Part shown: piece by piece, positions 32,411 through 43,167 of the stretch | Layout of the letters: each line of letters begins with the position of its first letter | Numbering within the stretch: the first letter of the stretch is position 1 | NCBI GenBank assembly: GCA_030267565.1 | Contig: BRXU01000018.1 | Span: forward strand, 1,178,001-1,242,000 | Source: Pleodorina starrii | Taxonomy: Eukaryota; Chlorophyta; Chlorophyceae; Chlamydomonadales; Volvocaceae | Reading direction: 5' to 3' | Length of the DNA: 64,000 bases | Program-made: the position numbers and the translations under genes | Notes under the pieces: model-generated | What the model saw: only the letters and a program-made list of their open reading frames with translations | Told to the model about the DNA's origin: nothing | The model's database searches: none

Positions 32411-34595
32411 GGACTTCGGCACCAGCGGGCAGGCAGTTGAAGCCGCTTGTCAGCGTGAATTCAAAAATAGCTTGCAATTTGTATAATGATGTGGCCTGCA
32501 ACCTTCCGCGCACCATTTTGCTCGGGGTTGCAAAGCGCCTGCGCGCCCCACCAGGCCGAAGCGAACACCCGAGTTGGTGATAGGTTTAGCGCATGCAGTC
32601 CGCTTGAGGTAAGTAATAAACGATCAGGAGCAGCAATGATCTAGCGGAACGACAGCAGTTAATAGCCGATTGAGGAGGTAAAGTGCGGGCGTCACTTGCA
32701 ACCTAACAGTAAAAAGTGCAAATGATCTGAATTGATATAGCGTTGCAGTATCGAGATGGTTCACTTGCTGTATGCCGGAGTGGCTGTACGGCCTCGGTCT
32801 TCGACGGTCGTACATGGGGTATCCGCACGGGCTCTGCTTGTAGATACCTCATGGGCTCACAAGCCACGGCTCCAACCACAATCGGCCGACTACAATCCGC
32901 CGGCAGCACTTCTGTGGTGAATGACCGAACCGGTGGTGCTTATTTCCCGGGGCCGGCTGGGGGTTCGCAGCCCTGGGGCATCCCGTGGAAAGGGTGGCAC
33001 CCGGTGAATCCCGGCCACCTGTTTCAGACCTCTTCGGTTCGGACGAGCTGATGTCTTCACAGTTGCAGGGGCCGCAGGCGGACGAGTAACTGTCCGCGGG
33101 CCTGTTGCGTGGGTGCCGGCCTGTTTCCTTGAGATATCTGGGCCGAGGGGCTACGGTATTCCGAGATGCCATCCGCGAATGGGTGCCACGTGCCAGACCT
33201 GCTGGTACCCCCATTCCAAGGTGGCCTTGCTCCGTCGCGAATGGGAAAGCCTGATGGCTAGCTCCCCCCGTGGTGGCAGGTTTCCTGTGCTCTTACCTCC
33301 GGGGTCCGCTCGTTTCCGTCTGGGTGATTCGCGCTGCCTGACCTGGGGCTGCGCTTTCCTTCCCCCGGTCGTTGTGGTTGTTTCCTTCCCCCTGCTCGCA
33401 TCCGCTGCAGTGCGCGGCCCGCTGGCCCGCTGGCTCTACCCCCCAAGCGACCCTTCGGGGGGTCTGAAGCCCACACCAACTCAACTCGAGCAAGGTAACA
33501 CGGTAGGTGTATGTTTCTTACAGTCAAGAGTCAACTCACACCAAGGCTCCCACAACACCTCTAGACTCAGGTAGGGCCAGCTTGTCAACTGCCGTGCATC
33601 GCACCTGGAACATTGTAGAGCAAGGGAGCTCAGCCAGCCCCCAGCAAGGACGGATTCGTCCTGGTTCTGTTCCTTTCTGGTTTGTGTTGCAAAAGCAGCC
33701 AACTCGTTGACTGCCCGCGTGTATTCGCGAGAACCAGCGTGAGGTGGAGAGGGCGACCCTGCACATCTCTACCGACCATTCGCGCTGCGTCATTCTAGTT
33801 TCTGTTTGACGATCCCACTCCAGAGTTTCCAGTGGCCTTTTCAACCCCCCGCAGCCCATTGTGAGTCTCGTAACGGCGCGCCGCCTGCCTGACCGATGTT
33901 TCGTGGTTTTACTCGACAAGAAACGCAGAGGAATCCTTCCCACCTGGGGACTATAGGTTTAAGCGCTTGCGCCGGTGCATACCCCGTGTTGGAAATTGGA
34001 TGCCCGCATGGCGATTCCGCTTGCACAAGTGAAAGACGCTAACAGCCGGATACTTCTCTCCCTTCTTTCGGATTGACCCTTGTGACCCTTGGGCCCACGT
34101 CATTACCTTCATAAGTATTACGCCGTTATCATTTGCCGGCCCAGTGGTGACAAGACATCTGCTTGAAAAAGTCACGCATGATAGGGCCGTGCAGGTGCTC
34201 GCGACCAAAGTGGTCAGTGGTCCGCTCTGCTCGCGACCACTGACGAGCAACATCATACATTCACTATGCTGCGCCTCCGACCAATTCGTTAAATTGACGT
34301 AATAATTCTATTCGTGACGACATTGTTGGAGCATCAATCAGCTCTGGCGCTTCGGGGTGATAGTGCGCATCCTAGTCGGAGCTAGTAGCCAGCCAGTAGC
34401 CCGGTTCAGTACAGTTCAGTACGCCGTATGCGCAGGATGCAATATTAGACATGGGCCATGGAATGTACAAGTCCTGATAACATAGAGCGCACGGCATCTC
34501 GTGCCGTACCTTATCCTTGCAAAGTACCAGATAAGTAGCCCTCCTCAACACGGGATCGCTCGCTCTTGTGCATTCCGCGTCGAGCCGTCATAACC
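32411..34595. other. Spacer upstream of PRK with dispersed repeat
   Basis: Holds the 5' flank of the ELOB-like gene (minus), the second copy of the 27.8-kb dispersed repeat (33261-33482) and the PRK promoter region. Short open frames exist on both strands, but none shows an exon chain or known motif. Confidence 0.45.
33261..33482 (+). repeat. Dispersed repeat, copy 2
   Basis: Diverged relative of 27806-28000; same orientation and same order of matching blocks. Confidence 0.65.
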
Positions 34596-37567
34596 ATGGC
34601 CTTCACTATGCGCGCCCCTGCCCCCAGGTTAGCATTCTTCGGCCTATGTCCCTAGTATTCAGCAGATCAGGAGCCCTCCTTGCCAATGCCACGCACGCGG
34701 ACGACATCGTGCCTTGAAGTTTTTAACCATAGGCTTTCAATGTTTTTTTGCGCGCAGGGCCACGGCCCAGAGCCGCGTGACCGCCAGCCGGGTGAGTCGG
34801 TGGTCGCACACTTATCGGCGGAGGCAGCATGCGCGAGTTGCTCGTTATGGACATCAATAGATATAGTCAATATCTATTGAAATCAATGAAGTTCCTGGGA
34901 ACCGGGGTCGTTTTTGCGACAAGCTTGCACGGCCTCAGTCGGCTCCCTTTGACGACTTCTGATTCTGCCTCCTCACGCACAGGCGAGCCGCCGCGCTCTG
35001 GTTGTCAAGGCCCAGAAGGACAAGACCGTGGTGATCGGTCTGGCTGCGGACTCCGGTATGTGGCGAGCACTTGCGGCGTCTGCGCGCTCTGTCACGGCCT
35101 CAAATCGCTTTTCCGTGTGAGCTTACGGGGACCGCCTTTCCTGCAGGCTGCGGCAAGTCGACTTTCATGCGCCGCATGACCAGCATTTTCGGCGGTGTCC
35201 CGAAGCCCCCTGCTGGTAAGGCTTCTACTGGAGCCTTTGTCGAGTAACGCCTGCGAAGGGGACGTAATGTGCAAACTAGATCGTAACGATCAGGCTCGAT
35301 TCTGTCACGTTTCGCAATGCACGCTCTTGGGCCGCTTGAGAAGGGTTGCGGTCGACATGGCACATGACCGTTGGGTGTCGCCTTCGGTCTTGCCCGCCCT
35401 GTTTCGATCATTTGTCCCTTCTCCTCTTAATCGTCATCCAACCCTACTTTGTTTGCGGCCGATTTCGGCACTTCTACGACTCGTGTCTTGCCTCTCGTGT
35501 GCCTCATCACGTCTTCGTCTGAACTCGCTACCTTTTCCCCGCACTCATCCCTGCGAGATCCCTAACCCAGACTCCGACACCTTTGCCCAGACCCCGACAA
35601 CAGAGAGCGCCGCACCACCTTCAGTTGATTCCCCGATCCTGTTCCCTCCCTTCTCCCACCTCGCCCGCGCAGGCGGCAACCCCGACAGCAACACCCTGAT
35701 CAGCGACATGACCACCGTCATTTGCCTGGATGACTACCACTGCCTGGACCGCAACGGCCGCAAGGTCAAGGGCGTCACCGCCCTTGCCCCGGAGGCCCAG
35801 AACTTCGACCTGATGTACAACCAGGTCAAGGACCTGAAGGAGGGCAAGTCGGTCGACAAGCCGATCTACAACCACGTATCCGGTCTGATTGACCCGCCGG
35901 AGAAGATCGACTCCCCCAACGTGAGGATGAGGACAGAGCGAGCGATTCCCCACCCACCCGCGGAGATCTGGGTCTCCGGGCGGCGCGGCGGGGGCTTTGC
36001 TGGCCCGGAAACCCCCCCTCGGGATGCCCACATGCCAGAGGGAAGGGACTTGCAGGACGATTCCCGCACGCACGCACGCATGCTTTTCTCTCAGTGATTT
36101 TGCACTTGACCCCAACTAGGCATCCATCCCCTCGAAGCTTCTTCCGAATTATCCCCATCTTCCAACCCTTCTCTTCTTCGCCTGGGTGATCTGGCTGCAT
36201 AACGCAGTCCTTCAGTGGGGGAGACCAACTCACCCACACTCCCTTAGGTTAACCCATCTTCATTGTTATTTTGTGATCTTCCCACTACGTTGAAGCGCAA
36301 ACTACACAGCATACATGCTTAGGCCTTCCACGCACTTCTGCGTGCTCCTCGCATGTGTCCCCTACCCCTTGGCCTTCTTGCACCCACGCCACACGCCCCC
36401 GCTCCTCCTTGCACCCGCCCGCAGATTCTGGTGATTGAGGGTCTGCACCCCTTCTACGACCAGCGCGTGGCCGACCTGCTCGACTTCAAGATTTACCTGG
36501 ACATTTCCGACGACATCAAGTTCGCCTGGAAGATCCAGCGCGACATGGCGGAGCGCGGCCACAGCCTGCAGGCCATCAAGTCGTCCATTGAGGCCCGCAA
36601 GCCGGACTTCGATGCCTACATTGACCCCCAGAAGAAGGACGCTGACATGATCATCCAGGTGGGGCTGCTGCTGGAGGTGGTGATGAGGGCGGGGCGGGGG
36701 GCCGGGGAGTGGGGATGGGAGCGCAGTACAGGCATCTGGAGGGTGGGCTGCACGGAAGGGCTTCAGTGGCAGGCTCCGGCGAGTGCTGCTGCATCCTAGG
36801 GGTGCTGAGCTCTTCTTTCGCCAGCCCTTGCGCAGCTTCCCCGCTGTCCTCCTTGACCGTGTGTGCTTGGTGCCTGTCTGTCTGTCTGTCTGTGTGTGCA
36901 GGTGCTGCCCACCCAGCTGGTGCCGGACGACAAGGGCCAGTACCTGCGCGTGCGTCTGATCCAGAAGGAGGGCTCCAAGATGTTCGACCCCGTGTACCTG
37001 TTCGACGAGGGCTCGACCATCAGCTGGATCCCCTGCGGCCGCAAGCTGACCTGCTCCTTCCCGGGTGAGTGGGCGACTGGGATGGATGGATGTATGGATG
37101 GCAGGTTGAGGGAGCATTATTGTGGGGCCTTATGGGCCGCGGGCGCTGTTGGAACGGCTGAAATAAACGTTGTGGCAGAGCTTCTCTTGGCATTTTCATT
37201 CACTCCTAAATCTTACTTCAAACTCCCTGGCTTATTCTAACCTCGCCGCGTCCTTTCCTTGCGCTTTTTATTACTGATGTCGCACACAGGCATCAAGATG
37301 TACTACGGCCCGGACACGTGGTACGGCCAGGAGGTGTCTGTCCTGGAGATGGACGGCCAGTTCGACAAGCTGGAGGAGCTCATTTACGTGGAGAGCCACC
37401 TGAGCAACACCTCTGCCAAGTTCTACGGCGAGATTACCCAGCAGATGCTCAAGAACAGCGGCTTCCCGGGCTCCAACAACGGCACCGGCCTGTTCCAGAC
37501 CATTGTGGGCCTCAAGGTGCGCGAGGTCTACGAGCGCATCCTGAAGAAGGACGTCGTCGCCGCCTAA
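34596..37567 (+). CDS. PRK: Phosphoribulokinase, chloroplast precursor
   Basis: Catalyses ribulose-5-phosphate + ATP to ribulose-1,5-bisphosphate in the Calvin cycle. Eight exons keep phase: 34596-34627, 34758-34791, 34983-35055, 35147-35215, 35673-35920, 36425-36658, 36902-37064 and 37290-37567 (376 aa, TAA). The first 31 or so residues (MAFTMRAPAPRATAQSRVTA onward) are a transit peptide. GLAADSGCGKST is the Walker A loop and is split by intron 3. Cys48 in it and Cys87 in VICLDDYH are the thioredoxin-regulated pair (Cys16 and Cys55 in spinach numbering). A second C-terminal pair lies in WIPCGRKLTCSFPG and is the partner region for GAPDH/CP12 binding. Length equals the Chlamydomonas enzyme, and residues differ only sparsely from my memory of it. 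Exons are less repeat-laden and strongly codon-biased, as expected for a highly expressed gene. Confidence 0.97.
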
Positions 37568-37994
37568 GTGGCGAGCGCCTCGCGTTCGCGAACGCCTAGG
37601 GCTTGGCCGCTGTCGAGATGTGGATCAGCCTGTCGGAATCGCGACGGAGAGGAGCTCTAGGCGCGGCGGCTGTCGGTACGCGGTGTTGCCGTCGGTGTTT
37701 CTGACGCGCGATGTGGCGATGCTGCAACGCCGGGTGGGTTGATTCTTCATTCGTCGTCGCGATGGGGTTGAGTTGAGGCGGAGCGGTGTTTGCCGTTGGG
37801 TTTGAGAGCTTGTGGCGAGGAGGGCCTCGCGGCCTGCGTCGTCGTCGAGCCTGCCGGCGCGCGTTTTTGCACAGTTGCGCGCCGGGGGTTGCCGCGGCGC
37901 TGCTCGAGGGGAGTTGGCGCCGCGGCTTCTTGTGTGTGCCGATGATGTGGTGGTGTGGTGTAATGTTGTGTTGGGAGAGGAGAAGAGAAGATAT

Positions 37995-37999
37995 TGTAA
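37995..37999 (+). terminator. Poly(A) signal TGTAA for PRK
   Basis: TGTAA 428 bases after the PRK stop; an alternative TGTAA lies at 37959-37963. Confidence 0.6.
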
Positions 38000-38726
38000 G
38001 TGGCATGCAAGGGAGAGGCATGCGGCCTTTGGCCTGGCTGACGCTTCTTAAGGACATCACTTGCCAAGCCGTGCGGATGGCTTTTGGTCTGGGGCGGTCG
38101 TTTGAAGCTGCGCCTAATCAACGGTGATTGTTCGGTGAAGTCGGCTCTGCCAGAGTGGGTTGCTGCCCGAGAGGTGTACCCCCAGGATCCCAACGGCTGT
38201 GTTTAGTGTGACGGCGAAAGCTGTAAACATGGCACTCCACTGGGCAGTTTTCGCGCGCCGAGGAATTGGCGTCAAGACTGTATCTGCGTGTATGTTGCCG
38301 GAGATTGCGTTTGGGTTGGCGAGGGAAATCCAGCGTACCTGTTTTGTGTGGACAACTGGATTGACCTCGGAAGCTGCTCGATGTAATTTATATCGCGAAC
38401 CCTTCCGTATTTGCTGCTTGTGTGTCGTACGTGCGAAGCTTGCGACACGGTGGTTACAGTAAGCCATGTGTGAGACAACAGTCCTTATCCATCCCCATTT
38501 CATGGAATGATGTAAACCTGTTGTATGTTACGTCATCCTCCTCCCACAGCAAGACCAGCAACCAAGTAACCAAACCTGTCTTGAGCACAACAACCACATC
38601 CCCTCACTTCGCCAGGCTACCTTACTTGATACGAGCTATGTGAGTCGCGTCAGCGATTCTATCTTGACACCTGCAACACACAACCTACAACCGTCCGAGG
38701 AAACCCTCTAAATGCACCATTCAATG

Positions 38727-38731
38727 TTACA
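38727..38731 (-). terminator. Poly(A) signal TGTAA for the thioredoxin gene
   Basis: TTACA on the plus strand, 45 bases beyond the thioredoxin stop codon. Confidence 0.55.
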
Positions 38732-38775
38732 AGTCCTCGTCAACCGGCCAAACGTCCCGCCTGACAACCATCGTA

Positions 38776-40870
38776 TCAGGCAGCCTTGTTGCGTGCCTCG
38801 GCCGCAGCCAGCATTCTGGCGCGGCGTGCCTCGGGGGTGTCTTCGCCGGCGGGCGAGGCTGCGTCGCCTCCCAGCTTCTGGCCAGCGCCCGCCCCCGCCT
38901 TGTCGTTGAGCCTGCGGATGCGGAGAGCCGTGCGTGCGTGGGAGGCAGGCAGGGAGGCAGGCAGGCAGGGAGGGACTCAATGAAGCGCGTGCCGGTATCA
39001 GCGGTGGACCAAAAGGGAGCACCGGTGCACACCACACTGCACCCAACACGGGTATGTACAGCGGCCGGGCCAACTGAGAACCGACCAGAGCGCTCAGCGT
39101 TGGTGCAGTGCAGGGGAGCAGGGGCAGGAGCTGCCGTACCCCAACGGGACAAGCCATTGGGGTACCACGGGGCCACCTTCCAGGGTTATGATGACCCCCG
39201 GCGCCCCCGCCCCCACGCCCCGCCTCGTTACATGACAAGAGGAGCGAGAGCCCTGGATCCGGAAGTCCCCGGATGCCGTACCCTGACAGCCAACCTCTGA
39301 AGGTAAATAAAGCGGTCCCCGAGCGCCTCATAGGGTCATGCGAATGCAAATAACTAATACAAGCACAAGTACAGACGGAAGGCGCGAGGCGGCAGGCGAG
39401 AGAGGCGGCAGGCGAGAGAGGCGGCGGGGCTTACGTCTTGATGAGCGCCTGGAGCTTGGTCATGTCGGCACCCACAATCGTCTCGACCTGCACCACCACC
39501 ACCACCACCACCACCACCATGAGAGAGAGGTATCGGTACCCGGATTCAGCAAGGTGGGGTCTTAGGGATAAGGAGGTGGGGTTAGGGAGTTTTATAGAAC
39601 CATGGGACATGTAGGGGGCCACACACCGACGTGACACGGCTCGCTGCGCAGTCGGTGTTGCGGTGCCGCTGTCATCGCCGACTACGCCGATGGGGAGGGG
39701 GCAGTGGCGCCGTGTGCCGCAGGAGACGCGTGTCGCCGCAGAGGAGGGCCCACATGTGCCCCGGCGGCCGGCGCCCCCCACATGTGCAGTCATTGTCGCG
39801 GCTCTCTGTCTCTCTCTCTGCGCTGTGCTGTGCTGCGAAAGGACACGCCGCGGAAAGGAACCCGGCGGCCGCGCCCTGGGGAGCGGGGACCGCCACGCAG
39901 ACGTGTGATTGAGTTGGGAAGTAGGGTAGCGTCCGATCGTAACGGATCTCAGCGATGGGTCCACCAGGCGAGACGGCACAGGTGAGGCGGCGCTCTGTGC
40001 GTGTCGCGCATCGTGTGTGTCCGTTTGCGTGCGTCATCTGGGTGGGCTGGCATGAGCTGGCATGAGCTCATCTCATGGCCCCGCGCCGAGGTGGCCAACA
40101 GGCTGGCGGGCGGGCAACCCAGAACCCATCACCGTTCACCGTACCTGCCTGCGAACTGGGATGACTCAGATTTACCACGCACACGCACCTTCTCGCCGTT
40201 GAAGAAGCCCATGAAGGTCGGCATGGCGCTCACTCCGCACTCCGCGGCCACGTCCTGTTGATGTAGTGTGTGTAGTTTGTTGTTTGATGGTGCAAACAAG
40301 GGAGCGCGGGAGGAGGTTCGGTGTGGTGCGGGTACGGGTACGGGCTACGGGCGTCCAAACGTCGAAAACTCTGCCCAAAAATGCCCACCTACCGCACGTT
40401 TGCTCAACCCGTCTTCAACTCAAGGTCCCCCAACCGCGTGCATAAAGCTGTGGTTAACCGCACGGACCCTCTGTCATAATCCAATGCTGTGGTATACCCG
40501 GGAGAGCTGCGTGCGTCGTGTCGAACAAGGCGCGGTGCCGTTCCCGAGCACCAACGATTCCCGGGCGAACGGAGTCTCCTGGAGCGTACCTGCAGCTCAT
40601 CCACGTCCACCTTGAGGAAGGTAAGCGCGGGGTTGTCGTTGCTGAGCTTATCGTAGACCGGCGCAATGCGCTGGCAGGGCCCGCACCTGCAGATTGGCAC
40701 CCCCCGGGATCACTGCTTCAACAACATCAACGAATTCACTGGACTTTATGTTCAAGTACGTACCACACTGCCGTGAAGTCTACTATGAACGCTTTCCCGC
40801 CGAATGACTTGGACTCATTGACGTGATTCTGCCACTCCTCTTTGGTGTGGACGTGAACGACGCGGCTCAT
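38776..40870 (-). CDS. Thioredoxin, h-type-like, with C-terminal extension
   Basis: Five minus-strand exons: 40870-40764, 40686-40590, 40254-40189, 39487-39435 and 38911-38776 (152 aa, TGA). MSRVVHVHTKEEWQNHV starts the fold. The active site WCGPC (residues 36-40) is formed across intron 1: exon 1 ends in TG and exon 2 begins with G. FLKVDVDEL and SAMPTFMGFFNGEKV (with the cis-Pro) are standard thioredoxin blocks. It reduces target disulfides, probably in the cytosol because no transit peptide is visible. After the usual end near residue 108 there is an extra 45-residue, Ala/Gly-rich, partly basic helix-like tail ending EARRARMLAAAEARNKAA, which typical 110-residue h-types lack. It is convergent with PRK, a classic thioredoxin target, but that target is in the chloroplast, so the adjacency need not be functional. 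A (CAC)n run follows a splice site at 39493. Confidence 0.9.
39493..39520 (+). repeat. (CAC)n microsatellite
   Basis: Nine or so CAC units in thioredoxin intron 3, directly before exon 4 on the minus strand. Confidence 0.9.
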
Positions 40871-43167
40871 TGTTACAATGAAGCCTCAATACAGCAGGCG
40901 AGCCTCTGAGCGAGCAGGTGGAACGTATCGATCTGAACCGTCGAAATGTTCGACGTTTAACAGTGTTCAATGACTACGTCTGCCCGAAACACAAGCAGCA
41001 ACTGAGGCCATTGTCGGAGTGTTCCAAGAGTTTCTCGTAAGTTGGGGGTCTCGGAGCTGGACGAAACCATAGGTACCGGTACGGGTTACGCGAGTTTCAC
41101 GTCACCTCACGGCATGCCTTGTACACAGCAACCCCATCACACAGCAATCCTACTCCATGCGAAAAGCGCATTGCCACAGAAACATCGGGGTCTCCCAGCG
41201 GGGTCTCCCAGCGGGAGGCTTGGGGGCCATGCGACACTAAACGTGGGTGGGTTCCATCAGTGGGCCACATCCATTCCATCCCGCACCCATTCTCATGCAC
41301 AAACGCAAATACGCGGGTTGAGTTCGGATGCCGCCGATGCCGAACCGAAACCAAGGGCGGTTGGCTTCAATCGCACACAACCCCCAGCGCCAGCGGGTGG
41401 TGCTGCGGCCACACGACAAGTCAGCACCGCGCTTCTACCCTTCCGCAGCCCCAACCCACCCGTCATGTGTTCGTTCCCCACCGGATTCTTCTGATATGCC
41501 GTTCATGGGCCCCGGCCTATACGTGGATAACCCCCTCCCACTGGTACCATGTCCCGGCGGAAGCGCAGGGGAGGCCCCGGGCCGCATCTCTCCCCACCCT
41601 TCTGTCCCGAGTTTCGGAGATTCCCGCACCCCTCCCGGGGGCGGCGCCCTCGTGTGTTTGGAACCGCCGTTGTTTGCCATGTCCGCCAGTCGGCGGCGTA
41701 AGACTCGGTGAGCATCTGGCTGGGACATCTGTACGACGAGTGCGGTGCCGTCTCCCCCATCCCCCCTCCACCCCCGACGCGCTCCGATCAGTGTTCAGTG
41801 AACTTTAAGTGTCAGTCCGGCGGCGGCATTGCGCTTGGCGGAGGAGGTCGCGGGTGGCTGGCTGGCGGTTTGTCGAGCGGATGAAAGGGCGGAGGAGTTA
41901 AGGGCGCGCTCTCTCTCTCCCTCTCCCACGCGACTGCGGCACCCAGCCCTCCAGCCCTGACGCCGCGCCGCGGATGATGCTGGTGGGTGGCGGCGGCGCT
42001 TCCGCAACCGGCAGCGGACAGAGACAGTCCAGTCCGAGAAGCGCCCGAAAAGGAAAAGGAGTACTCTTCCCTTTCCCAAGGTTTGTCAAGGGAGCGATCC
42101 CGACCTTCCGAGCCTCCAACCGAGCTTCCAACCACCGCAAGGGCAACTAACACGACGAGATAATGCTGTTCTGGTTCCCGACGTCGGACATATCATGATA
42201 TCAGACGTCGCGACGCGCCAGGTGGGGACTTTGGTGGAAGACATCAGCGGAGAACGCCCTGGTCGGGGGCTGCACGCTGCAGCAAAGTCACCCGGGGTGT
42301 CGTGTGGGCCTCGTTGAAGCTGTGGGCCCCGTTAAGACTTAAGAGCTGCACTGGGAGATCCCTTGGGGCCGGTGTTGGCCGCTCTCAGCTGCTAAGCGGA
42401 AACAGGCGGTAAGCGCACCGCAGCAACATCAACCATCCAGGAGCAGCCGCACGCTTGTATGTTTTGTATGTCTTTGCAAAGCGGCACCTTTCCCGAGAAA
42501 GGCCGAGCGGCGAGGCGGCCGCTAGAACGGGGGTTGTGCCGCCAACGTCCGTCGCGCCTCCCCCCCAAAAAAAACTCGTCGGGAATCGTCCGTCCGTTTG
42601 GGCGCGCGGGGCCTTCTGTACTTTCAGGCTCCCACAGCATTTCGGCGGAGGCCCCGCACTGGTGGAGAAGAAAGCAAAGAAGGGACTGAAGAAAATTGCC
42701 GGCCCCCATGAAAAAGACCCCTTTACGTCATCAGGCATGCCCGCCCGGAAAACATTGCCTTGAACCGGCAACGAGCCATGAAAATTCAGTCTTCCGAAAA
42801 AGCCAAACGACCTGCAGACATAAACTAGGAACACGAATGGGACCAGTGCGAGTTTCACATTCTTCGGTGTGACACACTTGAAATTGCGAAGTTGGCGGCG
42901 GGAAGCACCAGCCCCACCAGCCAGGCAGCTTTACAGGTGGGCCTTGGCGCGGAGAGTTGGATCCCAGGCTCGCAAGTCAGCAGCGGGCGGGTCTTTTCGC
43001 CGCCTGAGGCCACGCCTCCGCCGAGGGACCCACGGGTCGGTCACACGCTGCCTCGTTGCTGTGTCGCTTGAAAATCACCCGCAGGGCGCTTTTTATTTCG
43101 TCAACTTTGAGGCTTCGCTTCGAACGAGTTGTTGGTGAGGTCGCTGCGTCTCTGGAACAGCAGCGCG
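40871..43167. other. Spacer between thioredoxin and the giant gene
   Basis: Includes divergent promoters for both genes, a dispersed repeat copy at 41507-41536, an imperfect palindrome around 42178-42210 (GACGTC...GACGTC), a C8A8 stretch near 42560, and a GACCC-AC-GGGTC palindrome at 43027-43038. Open frames at 41.1-41.8 kb (+) and 42.4-42.9 kb (-) lack further support. Confidence 0.45.
41507..41536 (+). repeat. Second dispersed repeat, copy
   Basis: GGGCCCCGGCCTATACGTGG followed by ATAACCCCCT; closest to 3571-3600. Confidence 0.7.

Larger units (their letters stand above)
37568..38775. other. Convergent 3' flanks of PRK and thioredoxin
   Basis: About 1.2 kb between two convergent stop codons. 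It contains the PRK 3' UTR with TGTAA at 37959-37963 and 37995-37999, and the thioredoxin signal near 38727. No gene is seen between. Confidence 0.6.

Noticed and set aside
41119..41808. Plus-strand 229-codon frame upstream of the giant gene
   Set aside because: Overlapping frames of similar length occur on both strands, the composition is Pro/Arg/Ser without motifs, and it contains a dispersed repeat copy.
42385..42858. Minus-strand 157-codon frame starting MKLALVPFVFLVYVC, like a signal peptide
   Set aside because: Only the first 15 residues look meaningful; the rest is mixed composition, with no Cys pattern, exon partners or family. It lies in the upstream region of the giant gene. Kept only as a note.
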